Source of the DNA: Clostridia bacterium
GTDB taxonomy: Bacteria; Bacillota; Clostridia; Oscillospirales; Acutalibacteraceae
Reading direction: 5' to 3'
Assembly (NCBI GenBank): GCA_017450005.1
Contig: JAFSYM010000126.1
Span: forward strand, 1-37,945
DNA length: 37,945 nt
Numbering within the stretch: the stretch's first letter is position 1; each line of letters starts with the position of its first letter. The notes beneath the pieces were generated by a model, which made no database searches, was not told the DNA's origin, and was given only the letters and a program-made list of their open reading frames with translations. Positions 1 through 7,410 of the stretch are shown piece after piece. The position numbers and the translations under genes are program-made.

Positions 1-2
1 AT

Positions 3-50
3 ATGCAGATTTTTGAGAAGATTTTTCGTCCGATGAAGGCAAAAAATTGA
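3..50 (+). CDS. possible C-terminal end of an upstream gene (partial)
   Basis: One frame is open from the window edge to a TGA at 48-50 and would encode a short basic tail with the sequence FEKIFRPMKAKN before the stop. The other two forward frames close earlier. It could be the 3' end of a gene that begins outside the window, or chance. No family can be assigned. Confidence 0.2.
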   Translation: MQIFEKIFRPMKAKN

Positions 51-144
51 AGGAATACTTGTCGTATTGTAAAATTTTTTGACAAAATCGGGCGGAAAAT
101 ATGCCAAAAAGATGCGTGTATGGTGTTTTCGGACAGTCTGCGAG

Positions 145-173
145 TTGCATCTTTTTGCGGCGCGTGGTATAAT
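145..173 (+). promoter_or_regulatory. sigma-A type promoter of the PHP hydrolase gene
   Basis: TTGCAT at 145-150 and TATAAT at 168-173 are separated by 17 bp. The predicted transcription start lies about 20 bp before the ribosome site at 188-194. This supports the ATG at 201 as the start, because the in-frame ATG further upstream at 120 would precede the promoter. Confidence 0.75.
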
Positions 174-200
174 CACAACAGAACCGAAAGGAGAAAAGCT

Positions 201-1598
201 ATGGCATACGATAAAAATGATCTGCTGGAGAATTTTGACGTTTACCCGAAGGTGTTTGCCGCCGGAAAAGAAGCGGCCGTGCATATCCGCAATCTCGGCG
301 GGGAGCCGGTCTTTCAGCCGGACACGGAATACAAAATGCTGATCTGCGCGATGGATTTCGGCAGCGCGAGACTGTGGCCGGACGTCGCCGATTTCCGCGA
401 AAAAACCGTGCGTTCCGACGGAGACGGCAATTTTGTGTTTACGCACACGTTCGACAGAGAGCAGGCGTATTATCTGCGCTTTCTGACGGACGACAACAAA
501 AAGCTCGTGCAGTTCCCGGTGTACTGCGTGGAAGGGGATCTGTGCGGACGCTACCCGTATGCGGGTGATCTGCATATTCATACCACCGGTTCCGACGGAA
601 ATCAGACGCCGGAAGTCGTCTGCGCAAACTACCGCCGGCACGGCTATGACTTCATGGTCGTCAGCGACCATAACCGCTATTATCCGTCGCTGCGCGCGAT
701 TGATTTTTACAAGGACGTGCCGACCGAGCTGACGATCGTGCCCGGCGAGGAGGTGCATCTGCGGGAGGTGTACGGGCAGCGCAATCCTGTGCACATCGTC
801 AATTTCGGCGGTGAGTTCAGCATCAACGCGCTTGTGGAGGGGACGGCGACCGAGGAAGCGGGCACCGACCTTTCCGTGCGTGCCATCCGCACCGAAAACG
901 TGCCGGACGTGATGACTGCCGCGCAGTTTGAAGCTCTGATGCAGAAGCTGGCGGACGAGGCCGATCTGCCGCAGGGCGTGTCCAAAATCCCGTATGTGAT
1001 GTGCAAGTGGATCTTTGACCGCATTCACGACGCAAACGGTCTGGGCATTTACGCGCACCCGAACTGGATCCAGGACGTGTTCCATGTGCCGGAGCCGTTC
1101 ACGGATTATATGATGGAAACGCTCCCCTTTGATGCGTTCGAGGTGCTCGGCGGTGAAAATTACTACGAGCAGAACGGTTTCCAGACCGTGCGCTACTACG
1201 AAGAGATGGCGAAGGGACACCGCTTCCCGGTCGTGGGCAGCACGGACAGCCATTCGTCCCTGCCGTCCAACCGCAACGCGTTTATCTGCTCGACGATCAT
1301 TTTCTCCCCCGAAAACGAGCGCACGGCGCTGATCGACTCGGTCAAAAAGTTTTACAGCGTCGCAGTCGACACGATCAGCAAGGAGTTCCGTCTGGTGGGC
1401 GAGAGCCGCTTTGTGCGCTATGCCTGCTTCCTGCTCAAGGAGTATTTCCCGCTGCACGACGAGCTGTGCTATGAGGAGGGGCGGCTGATGAAGCAGGTCG
1501 CCACGGGCACGCAGGAGGAGCGGGAGGAAGCGCTCGCCACACTGCGGCAGATTCACGGCCGCATGCAGCGTCACCGCGAAAAGTATTTTGACTTTTAA
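201..1598 (+). CDS. PHP-domain metallohydrolase, CehA/McbA-like
   Basis: A 465-residue cytoplasmic protein with a polymerase-and-histidinol-phosphatase (PHP) metal-dependent phosphoesterase fold. After an N-terminal extension of about 115 residues comes the metal-binding segment GDLHIHTTGSDG (His at about 125 and 127), then VVSDHNRY, a later AHPNW and GSTDSHSS near residue 350. This order is typical of CehA/McbA-type PHP hydrolases. The N-terminal extension may be a small beta-sandwich as in CehA-like proteins; I cannot confirm that. No signal peptide is present. The ATG at 201 was chosen for the AAAGGAG ribosome site at 188-194 and the promoter just upstream. The substrate is unknown, and neighbours do not indicate a pathway. 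The next gene starts 35 bp downstream, so the two may be co-transcribed. Confidence 0.75.
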   Translation: MAYDKNDLLENFDVYPKVFAAGKEAAVHIRNLGGEPVFQPDTEYKMLICAMDFGSARLWPDVADFREKTVRSDGDGNFVFTHTFDREQAYYLRFLTDDNKKLVQFPVYCVEGDLCGRYPYAGDLHIHTTGSDGNQTPEVVCANYRRHGYDFMVVSDHNRYYPSLRAIDFYKDVPTELTIVPGEEVHLREVYGQRNPVHIVNFGGEFSINALVEGTATEEAGTDLSVRAIRTENVPDVMTAAQFEALMQKLADEADLPQGVSKIPYVMCKWIFDRIHDANGLGIYAHPNWIQDVFHVPEPFTDYMMETLPFDAFEVLGGENYYEQNGFQTVRYYEEMAKGHRFPVVGSTDSHSSLPSNRNAFICSTIIFSPENERTALIDSVKKFYSVAVDTISKEFRLVGESRFVRYACFLLKEYFPLHDELCYEEGRLMKQVATGTQEEREEALATLRQIHGRMQRHREKYFDF

Positions 1599-1633
1599 AA
1601 AGGAGTCTTGATTACAGAAAGGATGCGATCAGA

Positions 1634-3544
1634 ATGAAAAAAACCATGCGCAGAGGTACGGCTTTGCTGCTGGCCGTCGTCATGCTCTGCACGGCGACGT
1701 TCAGCGTCAGCGCAGCGTCGGAAGCGCCGCTGTCCGGTACGCCGGCACAGCACACGTTTGACAAGATCTGGGACAAAGTGGCGGACGGACTTATCGGCGG
1801 TCTGTCGCGGCTGCTGCTGACGGCGGACAGTCTCGGCCTTGTGGTCCGCAGCCGCCGTTTCCCGACGGTGGAAGAATACGAAGCTGCGCCGCACCCCGGT
1901 TTCTATAAGGGCACGTACGGCACGGCGCAGGGCAGAGGCTGGCGTCTGGGCTATGCGGGCGGCAGCGTGATCCCGACCGCGTGGCGGCGCGATGCATCCG
2001 GCCGGCAGAGCGACACGGGCATGATGCTCTCGAAGGCGCGCTATTTCGGCGGCTATTTCGGCTCGAAGGCGCATGCGATCTACGACGACGAGGAAGTGCA
2101 TCTGATTGTTCTGAGCGTCGGCAGCGACCGCAACGGCAACGGCGTGGAGGATATCCTGATCTACGCATCGCTCGATAACATCGGCATGGCCAACGGCAAC
2201 GTGCGCGACGTGCGTCTTGCGGCGCAGGCTGCGCTGGAAAAGAAGGGCGTCACGGCGCAGGATATTGTAGCGTTCGAGTTCAACTGCACGCATGCGCACA
2301 CTGTGATCGAGGCGCTGGGCATGGGTCTGGACTCCACGATCCTGACGGCGATGAAGAACCACTTCTTCCTCAAAAAAGACCGCGCAATCGAGCCGGAACT
2401 GCTCGCGTCGATCTGCGCGCAGACGGCGGACTGCGCCGTGCAGGCGTATGAGAAGATGGAAAACGGCACACTGTCCTACTTTGAAACGGACGACGTGAAC
2501 GCCTATTTCAAGCGCAACGCAATCAACAAAAACCCCGACGGTTCGGTCGACGACAACATCCGCGAAAAGACGAAGTACGGCGCGGCGAATCAGGGCTTCT
2601 TCGCGTGCTGGTACTTCGAGGGCGAGAGCGGCGAAAAAACGATTCTGGCCAACACCGGCGTGCACCCGACCTTCCCCGGCCGGCGCAGTGACCGCGTGTG
2701 CGCGGACTTCCCGTACTACATGCGTCTTGCCATGCGCGAGGCCGGCTACAACTGCATCTTCGTGCAGGGCGCGCAGGCGGCCATCGGCGTGGGCGGCGCC
2801 TATACCGCGGCAGGCAAAGCCTGGGCGGACGAAAAGACGCTCACGTATGAGGATTGGGTGGAACGCTACGGCGAGAAATACGCCAAGGCGCGCTACTACG
2901 GCAACGGCGACGAGGACGGCGAAGAGGAATATTTCGGCCCGAAGGCAATCGGCTATGACTTTGCGCACTTTATTCTGCAGTCGCTCGGCAAGGCAAAGCC
3001 CGTCGATCCCGTGATGGATGTGCGCATGGGCGAGATTCTGGTTCCGCTGGATTACAGCATTATGTATATCGCCGCCGTGGGCGGAGTGTTCGGCTACAAC
3101 ACCGTTTATGATCCGGACGCCGAGACCGGCTACGGCATCATGACCGAGGTCGGCTATATCGCGCTGGGCAATGACGTCGTGATGCTCATGATGCCGGGCG
3201 AAGTGTCGCCCGCGCTGGTGTACGGTACGCGTGCGGACTATACCGGCACAGAGTCGTGGCAGGGCGAAACGTCCTGGAGCGGCGAAGAATGGAAATACAA
3301 GACGATCGAAGACGCGGCAAAGGAAGCGCTCGGCGGCAACCGCCGTGTACTGAGCATGGGACTTGCGAACGACGAGCTCGGCTACGTCATGCCTGACACG
3401 GACACCGCAAAGAATTTCCTGACCAAGTCCTTTATCGACGGCCGCCAGAGCAACGAGGAGCTGATGGGTGCCAGCCAGCAGGTCGGTTCCGCACTTGTGC
3501 TCGGCTACGGCAAATTCTTCGGCGTGGATATGGCAAAAAAATAA
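1634..3544 (+). CDS. secreted protein resembling neutral/alkaline ceramidase N-terminal domain
   Basis: A 636-residue protein with a signal peptide (MKKTMRRGTALLLAVV, cleavage expected after SVSAA). The mature N-terminus is an amphipathic hydrophobic stretch (about residues 40-65). The body carries a pattern like the neutral ceramidase catalytic fold: a segment with IVLSVGSDRNGNG, then YASLDNIGMANGNVRDVR, the candidate zinc-binding FNCTHAHTVIE (about residue 215), and later NTGVHPTFPGRRSD followed by FVQGAQAAIG. The C-terminal fibronectin-like domain of true ceramidases is not evident. The function is therefore proposed only as a ceramidase-fold amidohydrolase acting outside the cell. It lies 35 bp after the PHP gene and is followed by a terminator at 3667-3701. 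An alternative is a divergent hydrolase of the same fold with another substrate. Confidence 0.5.
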   Translation: MKKTMRRGTALLLAVVMLCTATFSVSAASEAPLSGTPAQHTFDKIWDKVADGLIGGLSRLLLTADSLGLVVRSRRFPTVEEYEAAPHPGFYKGTYGTAQGRGWRLGYAGGSVIPTAWRRDASGRQSDTGMMLSKARYFGGYFGSKAHAIYDDEEVHLIVLSVGSDRNGNGVEDILIYASLDNIGMANGNVRDVRLAAQAALEKKGVTAQDIVAFEFNCTHAHTVIEALGMGLDSTILTAMKNHFFLKKDRAIEPELLASICAQTADCAVQAYEKMENGTLSYFETDDVNAYFKRNAINKNPDGSVDDNIREKTKYGAANQGFFACWYFEGESGEKTILANTGVHPTFPGRRSDRVCADFPYYMRLAMREAGYNCIFVQGAQAAIGVGGAYTAAGKAWADEKTLTYEDWVERYGEKYAKARYYGNGDEDGEEEYFGPKAIGYDFAHFILQSLGKAKPVDPVMDVRMGEILVPLDYSIMYIAAVGGVFGYNTVYDPDAETGYGIMTEVGYIALGNDVVMLMMPGEVSPALVYGTRADYTGTESWQGETSWSGEEWKYKTIEDAAKEALGGNRRVLSMGLANDELGYVMPDTDTAKNFLTKSFIDGRQSNEELMGASQQVGSALVLGYGKFFGVDMAKK

Positions 3545-3666
3545 GAGGGCGGAAAAAGTCCGTTTTATACCGCAGAGGATCTGTTCTTCGTGCAGTTCCC
3601 GCAGATGGTTGTCTGCATCATGGTCGGCAATAACGAGTAAAAAAGGCAATCTGCCATATAAATGCA

Positions 3667-3701
3667 AATGCTGCCCGGGCACGTTCCGGACAGCATTTTT
3701 T
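3667..3701 (+). terminator. rho-independent terminator after the ceramidase-like gene
   Basis: AATGCTG at 3667-3673 pairs with CAGCATT at 3691-3697, and CCGG with CCGG inside it, followed by a T-run at 3696-3701. Confidence 0.85.
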
Positions 3702-3746
3702 CGTGGTTCACGAAAAGTTGGGGGATAAATAAACGCCCCCTTATTT

Positions 3747-3845
3747 GTCATTGCGAGGAGCTTTGGCGACGAAGCAATCCGTTCCCCTGTGGTTGTTCGA
3801 ACGTTCTTTCGGGGATGCGGATTGCTTCGCTTCGCTCGCAATGAC
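3747..3845. repeat. palindromic MITE-like repeat, copy A
   Basis: The element is 99 bp long and bounded by perfect 11-bp inverted ends, GTCATTGCGAG and CTCGCAATGAC. Inner arms GAAGCAATCCG and GGATTGCTTCG are also inverted, so the whole unit can fold on itself. It shares the internal motif CGAACGTTCTTTCGGGG with copy B. It encodes no transposase. Peptides beginning MSLRGA that can be read through it are by-products of the repeat. Confidence 0.85.
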
Positions 3846-3867
3846 ACCGGGGTTGATGCCGTGCGGT

Positions 3868-3891
3868 CGTAGGGGTGGATCATCCGCCCGT
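3868..3891. repeat. short GGGGCGG palindrome
   Basis: TAGGGGTGGATCATCCGCCC is a small palindrome, related to the 'GGGGCGG ... CCGCCC' units at 20413-20440, 20465-20487 and 37574-37600. Confidence 0.5.
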
Positions 3892-3940
3892 TCGTTCGGC
3901 AAAATGTCGCTTCCGGCGTTGAATATGCAAAAAAAGATTT

Positions 3941-4042
3941 GTCATTGCGAGGAGCCGAAGGAGACGCGGCAATCCGCTCCCCTACTGTTGTTTGAACGTT
4001 CTTTCGGGGGGTTACGGATTACTTCGCTGCGCTCGCAATGAC
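3941..4042. repeat. palindromic MITE-like repeat, copy B
   Basis: A 102-bp unit with the same inverted ends as copy A (GTCATTGCGAG and CTCGCAATGAC) and the same internal organisation. It stops 11 bp before the -35 box of the next gene, so it abuts but does not disrupt that promoter. It may also act as a transcribed hairpin between the two units. Confidence 0.85.
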
Positions 4043-4053
4043 ATCGGGTTTGA

Positions 4054-4082
4054 TTGACTTTCATTTCCGCCTTTGTTATAAT
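4054..4082 (+). promoter_or_regulatory. strong sigma-A promoter of the membrane protein gene
   Basis: TTGACT at 4054-4059, a 17-bp spacer, and TATAAT at 4077-4082. It rules out the TTG at 4054 as a translation start and points to ATG 4105. Confidence 0.85.
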
Positions 4083-4104
4083 TGGCGCAGGGGAGGCGGG
4101 CGAC

Positions 4105-5484
4105 ATGACATTCTTTTTGCGCGATGAAACCGAGGCGCGTCTGCGCGCGTTCGGCGACAGGCGGTCGCGCGCGCTGCAATGGACGGCTGTCGGCTGCTGG
4201 GCGCTGATGCTGGTTATGCAGGTTGTGACGCTGCTTCGCTTTCACGGCGATCCGACGGGCGACGCTGCACGCTATGTCGGCGACGCGCTGCGCTGTGTGC
4301 GCGAGGGACATTTCTTCCCCGCCGCATCGGATTTTGTCGGCGGCGGCGTGGCCGGTACCGGCTATGTCAACCTGCTGATAGTGCTGCTGCGCCTGACCGG
4401 ATCGGTGCGCGCGGCTTATTGGACGAATCTGCTGCTGGTGCAGCTTCTGCTCGGCAGCGTGCTGTGGCTCGCGTACAACGCGACGAAGAGCGCGGACGTC
4501 TGCGCGCGCACGGCGATTGTGTTCTGCCTGAGCGTGCCGTATTGGGCGGAAATCTGTGTGGCGCGGACGGAAATTCTCTTCACGGCGCTGGCATTTTTCG
4601 CGCTCGCGCTGCTGTACGGCAAGCGCAGTCTTCCGTTTGTGACCGGCGTGCTTTTGGCGGCGGCAAACTGGGTGCGTCCGCTGGCGCCGGCGTTTCTGGC
4701 AGCAGCCGTCTGGACGCTGATCTACAGCCGTGCAAAGTGGCATGCGTACGTGCGTCTACTCGCCGGCGTTCTGGCAGCGGTTGCAGCGATCTGCTTATTT
4801 ACTTACCGAAACAGCGGTGAGTTTGTGTACCAGCCGACCGTCAGCAGCGGCAATCTGCTGATCGGCGCAAATGAGGACGCGGACGGCAGCTACAGCGATA
4901 TCGTGTTCAGCGAAGGCAAGGCGGGGTACATCCCGTCCGAAGAGAAGGCGGCGATGACATACAAGCAGATCAATGCGCGTTATTCCGCGGCGGCGAAACA
5001 GTGGATTCGCGAGAACCCCGGCCGGTATATCCTGCTCATGCCGAAGAAGCTATTTTATATGTATATCATGGACACCTATTCCGGCGACGTGTATTTTGAC
5101 AATCTGGTCCAGACGTCCGGGCGCGAGTATGTGCGCGAGGTGTTCTCGGCGCTGCGCGGACAGGGACGCCGCTTCACGTCCGCCGACGCGGTGATCTGCT
5201 ACGGGCAGGCGTTCTACATGCTCACGCTGGCAGCGTTTTTCTGCGGTGTAATCCGCTCCATGCGCAAAGGGTACTGGCGCAGTCTGTCTTTTTTGTACGG
5301 GATTTTTCTGATCGGCACGGCCATGACGATGCTCACCGTCGGCAGCGGCCGGTACCACTTCCCGTATCTGCCGATCCTGCAAATCACGGCAGCGGCATGG
5401 TGGCAGGCGGTAAGCAATACTACATCTTGTGGCCGCCGAAAAAAAACAACCCATTTTCAAAAAAAACTTGACAATACTGAATAA
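4105..5484 (+). CDS. polytopic membrane protein, probable GT-C type glycosyltransferase
   Basis: A 459-residue integral membrane protein with about nine or ten hydrophobic segments. TM1 lies near residues 25-45. A hydrophilic first loop with HGDPTGDAARYVGDAL follows, where GT-C (GT39/ArnT-like) enzymes keep acidic catalytic residues. Further helices follow, including one with ANWVRPLAP, which resembles the 'VRP' motif of this superfamily. A soluble loop of about 110 residues (from about 255) precedes the last helices. By analogy it would use a lipid-linked sugar donor on the outer face of the membrane; donor and acceptor are unknown. ATG 4105 is chosen for GGGGAGG at 4090-4096 and because the promoter overlaps any earlier start. 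The last residues overlap the rpsF promoter (TTGACA at 5468). An alternative is a membrane protein of unknown function with a similar fold. Confidence 0.6.
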   Translation: MTFFLRDETEARLRAFGDRRSRALQWTAVGCWALMLVMQVVTLLRFHGDPTGDAARYVGDALRCVREGHFFPAASDFVGGGVAGTGYVNLLIVLLRLTGSVRAAYWTNLLLVQLLLGSVLWLAYNATKSADVCARTAIVFCLSVPYWAEICVARTEILFTALAFFALALLYGKRSLPFVTGVLLAAANWVRPLAPAFLAAAVWTLIYSRAKWHAYVRLLAGVLAAVAAICLFTYRNSGEFVYQPTVSSGNLLIGANEDADGSYSDIVFSEGKAGYIPSEEKAAMTYKQINARYSAAAKQWIRENPGRYILLMPKKLFYMYIMDTYSGDVYFDNLVQTSGREYVREVFSALRGQGRRFTSADAVICYGQAFYMLTLAAFFCGVIRSMRKGYWRSLSFLYGIFLIGTAMTMLTVGSGRYHFPYLPILQITAAAWWQAVSNTTSCGRRKKTTHFQKKLDNTE

Positions 5485-5495
5485 GTTGTTATAAT
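5468..5495 (+). promoter_or_regulatory. sigma-A promoter of the rpsF operon
   Basis: TTGACA at 5468-5473, a 16-bp spacer and TATAAT at 5490-5495 with a TGn extension at 5487-5489. The -35 box lies inside the last codons of the preceding membrane protein gene. Confidence 0.85.
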
Positions 5496-5503
5496 TAGAT
5501 ATT

Positions 5504-5578
5504 GCCGTGTAAATTTTTTCGGCACGGCACAGCAGATTTTGCGAAGATCTGCGATCCTTGCTGCGGGAGATCCGCAGC
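5504..5578 (+). promoter_or_regulatory. structured 5' leader of rpsF, candidate S6:S18 autoregulatory element
   Basis: Three consecutive hairpins fill the leader: GCCGTG/CACGGC (5504-5528), CAGATTTT/AAGATCTG (5533-5551) and GCTGCGG/CCGCAGC (5560-5578). They precede the AGGAGG site at 5591-5596. Many bacteria regulate this operon through an mRNA leader bound by the S6:S18 complex. The location fits, but I could not match the conserved bulge with confidence. Confidence 0.45.
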
Positions 5579-5605
5579 CGAAAGACCAGAAGGAGGTGCT
5601 ACAGA

Positions 5606-5893
5606 ATGGCAGTCAATAGCTATGAGACCATGTTGGTGTTCACCGTCGCAAACGGTGAGGAAACCGCGAACGCCCTGCTCGAAAAGTTCAAGGCGCTCAT
5701 CGAGGAACACGGTACGCTGGAGAGTGTTGATGCGTGGGGCAGCCGCAAGCTCGCTTACCCGATCAACGACGAACCGGACGGCTACTATGTTTTGTTCAAC
5801 TACACAGCCGGTCCCGAATTCCCTGCCGAGCTTGAGCGTATCGCAAAGATCACCGAAGGTGTTCTGCGCTCTCTCGTCGTCAGAAAGGCATAA
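5606..5893 (+). CDS. rpsF: 30S ribosomal protein bS6
   Basis: A 95-residue protein of the normal length for bS6. It opens with NSYETMLVF, the first beta strand of the family, contains DAWGSRKLAYPIND, the usual 'W G .rkLAY.I' segment, and ends with GVLRSLVVRKA. bS6 forms a heterodimer with S18 in the platform of the small subunit. The ATG follows AGGAGG at 5591-5596. It is the first gene of the run rpsF-ssb-rpsR and is separated from ssb by 14 bp, a classic arrangement. Expression probably depends on the promoter at 5468-5495 and on the structured leader. Confidence 0.97.
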   Translation: MAVNSYETMLVFTVANGEETANALLEKFKALIEEHGTLESVDAWGSRKLAYPINDEPDGYYVLFNYTAGPEFPAELERIAKITEGVLRSLVVRKA

Positions 5894-5907
5894 GGAGGAG
5901 AAGGATC

Positions 5908-6357
5908 ATGCTCAATTGTGCAGTCATTATGGGCAGGCTGGTAGCAGACCCCGAGCTGCGCACAACCACATCCGGTATTTCCGTCATTTCGTTCCGCGTC
6001 GCGGTCGACCGCAGAGCTCGTCAGGGCGAGGAGCGTCAGGCCGATTTCATCGACGTTGTTGCATGGAGACAAACGGCTGAATTCGTCAGCCGCTATTTCC
6101 GCAAGGGCTCGATGATCGCCGTACAGGGCTCCATCCAGACCCGTACCTACGAGGACCGCAACGGAAACAAGCGCTACGCAGTAGAAATCGTGGCGGACAA
6201 CGTCAGCTTCTGCGGCAGTAAAGCGGAGACCGGAACCGCGGGCGGCAGCGCCCGTTACGAAGAGCCCGCGCGTCCCCAGAGCGCAGCTCCCGCATACGCC
6301 TCCGGTAGTATGGGAGACTTCAGCGATATTCAGGACGACGACGAGCTTCCGTTCTAA
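5908..6357 (+). CDS. ssb: single-stranded DNA-binding protein
   Basis: A 149-residue protein with an N-terminal OB-fold: [18 protein letters not shown], then [19 protein letters not shown] and [21 protein letters not shown] flexible Gly/Ala/Pro-rich linker from about residue 110 ends in the acidic tip DDDELPF, which recruits replication and repair partners. It binds single-stranded DNA as a tetramer at forks and during recombination. The ATG is preceded by AAGGAGGAG. Its position between rpsF and rpsR is conserved in Firmicutes. Nothing is unusual. Confidence 0.97.
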   Translation: MLNCAVIMGRLVADPELRTTTSGISVISFRVAVDRRARQGEERQADFIDVVAWRQTAEFVSRYFRKGSMIAVQGSIQTRTYEDRNGNKRYAVEIVADNVSFCGSKAETGTAGGSARYEEPARPQSAAPAYASGSMGDFSDIQDDDELPF

Positions 6358-6383
6358 TTTTCGATAAGGAGGTTTCACTTTCC

Positions 6384-6629
6384 ATGGCTTATGAGAAAAA
6401 CGACAGAAGACAGAACAGAAAGGGCCGCAAGAAGGTCTGTTCTTTCTGCGTCGACAAAGTGGAATACATCGACTACAAAGATGTTGCCAGACTTCACAAG
6501 TTTATTTCAGACAGAGCGAAGATTTTGCCCCGTCGTGTGACCGGCACCTGTGCCGCCCACCAGCGTGCGCTGACTACGGCTATCAAGCGCGCACGTCAGG
6601 TCGCTCTCCTGCCCTATGTCAACGATTAA
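6384..6629 (+). CDS. rpsR: 30S ribosomal protein bS18
   Basis: An 81-residue protein of the normal length for bS18. It has a basic N-terminus, [20 protein letters not shown], and [15 protein letters not shown], which are the family's core motifs. Two cysteines in VCSFC plus GTC suggest the zinc-binding version of S18. It partners with bS6 on the platform of the 30S subunit. The gene follows ssb with AAGGAGG before the ATG. The neighbour downstream is rpmH, only 18 bp away. Confidence 0.97.
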   Translation: MAYEKNDRRQNRKGRKKVCSFCVDKVEYIDYKDVARLHKFISDRAKILPRRVTGTCAAHQRALTTAIKRARQVALLPYVND

Positions 6630-6647
6630 TAAGGAGGATTGCGAAAA

Positions 6648-6782
6648 ATGAAAAGAACGTATCAGCCCAAAAAGCGCCATCGCAAGATGGAACACGGCTT
6701 CCGCAAGAGAATGTCCGACCGCAACGGCCGCAAGGTTCTTGCACGCCGCAGAGCAAAGGGCAGAAAGAAGCTTACCTATTAA
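6648..6782 (+). CDS. rpmH: 50S ribosomal protein bL34
   Basis: A 44-residue, strongly basic protein. It starts [19 protein letters not shown] and ends with [14 protein letters not shown], the hallmark sequence and length of bL34. AAGGAGG lies at 6631-6637. It directly follows rpsR and precedes rnpA, so the usual rpmH-rnpA pair is kept. In most Firmicutes rpmH is next to dnaA, but here it continues the rpsF-ssb-rpsR run instead. Confidence 0.97.
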   Translation: MKRTYQPKKRHRKMEHGFRKRMSDRNGRKVLARRRAKGRKKLTY

Positions 6783-6814
6783 GTTGCATCGTCTGATGCG
6801 GGATAGGTGATCAA

Positions 6815-7153
6815 ATGTCCCGGGTGGTTACGATCCATCAAAATACCGACTTCCGCCGCGTCTACGGGCGCGGCAAGTCCTGTACAAGCCCTGCGCTGGT
6901 TGTCTACTGTCTGAAAAACCGCGCGGGCGTTTGTCGTATCGGCATCACAACCAGCAAAAAACTCGGCGGCGCCGTGCAGAGAAACCGATGCCGCCGGGTG
7001 ATTAAGGAAGCCTATCGCCACTTACAGCCGCTGTGCACAGGCGGATGGGATATCGTATTTGTGGCGCGGTTCAAGACACTCCGGTGCAAGAGCACGGATG
7101 TGCAGCAGGCCATGCAGGGCCAACTTCGGAAGCTGGGTGTGATCGCCGAATGA
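6815..7153 (+). CDS. rnpA: ribonuclease P protein component
   Basis: A 112-residue basic protein. The N-terminus contains [20 protein letters not shown], matching the usual 'F..v...G.~...~~lvl' pattern. [20 protein letters not shown] is the conserved RNR motif that contacts RNase P RNA, and GWDIVFVAR follows. It assists the RNA subunit in 5' maturation of tRNA precursors. The ribosome site is weak (GGATAGGTGA). The stop overlaps the start of yidD (ATGA at 7150-7153), so the two are translationally coupled. Confidence 0.96.
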   Translation: MSRVVTIHQNTDFRRVYGRGKSCTSPALVVYCLKNRAGVCRIGITTSKKLGGAVQRNRCRRVIKEAYRHLQPLCTGGWDIVFVARFKTLRCKSTDVQQAMQGQLRKLGVIAE

Positions 7154-7386
7154 AACGATTTCTGACCGGTGCGATCCGGTTCTACCGCAGGCGTATATCG
7201 CCCCTGTTCCCGCCCATGTGCAGGTACTATCCCACCTGCTCGCAATACGCGCTCGAGGCGATCGAAATCCACGGCGCGTTCAAGGGCACGCTCCTGGCAA
7301 TCGGGCGGCTGCTGCGGTGCAACGTGCTGTTCCCCGGCGGCTACGATCCCGTTCCGCCGAAGAAAACACGCACAAAGAAAAGATAA
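7150..7386 (+). CDS. yidD: membrane protein insertion efficiency factor YidD
   Basis: A 78-residue protein of the UPF0161/YidD family. [19 protein letters not shown] matches the signature with its conserved cysteines, and [16 protein letters not shown] is the other conserved block. An N-terminal amphipathic helix probably binds the inner face of the membrane. YidD supports insertion of membrane proteins by YidC, whose gene follows 24 bp downstream. The start overlaps the rnpA stop by four bases. Confidence 0.95.
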   Translation: MKRFLTGAIRFYRRRISPLFPPMCRYYPTCSQYALEAIEIHGAFKGTLLAIGRLLRCNVLFPGGYDPVPPKKTRTKKR

Positions 7387-7410
7387 CCGACCCCTTGCGG
7401 AGGTTTATTC

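Noticed and set aside
120-200. Upstream extension of the PHP hydrolase
   Set aside because: The promoter at 145-173 and the ribosome site at 188-194 place the start at 201.
1595-3883. Long open frame on the minus strand opposite the ceramidase-like gene
   Set aside because: It mirrors the third-position GC bias of the plus-strand gene, lacks a ribosome site and any family motif, and runs into the repeats.
3745-4041. Short reading frame of the MSLRGALATKQS type
   Set aside because: It is translation of the palindromic repeats A and B, a common source of spurious small proteins.
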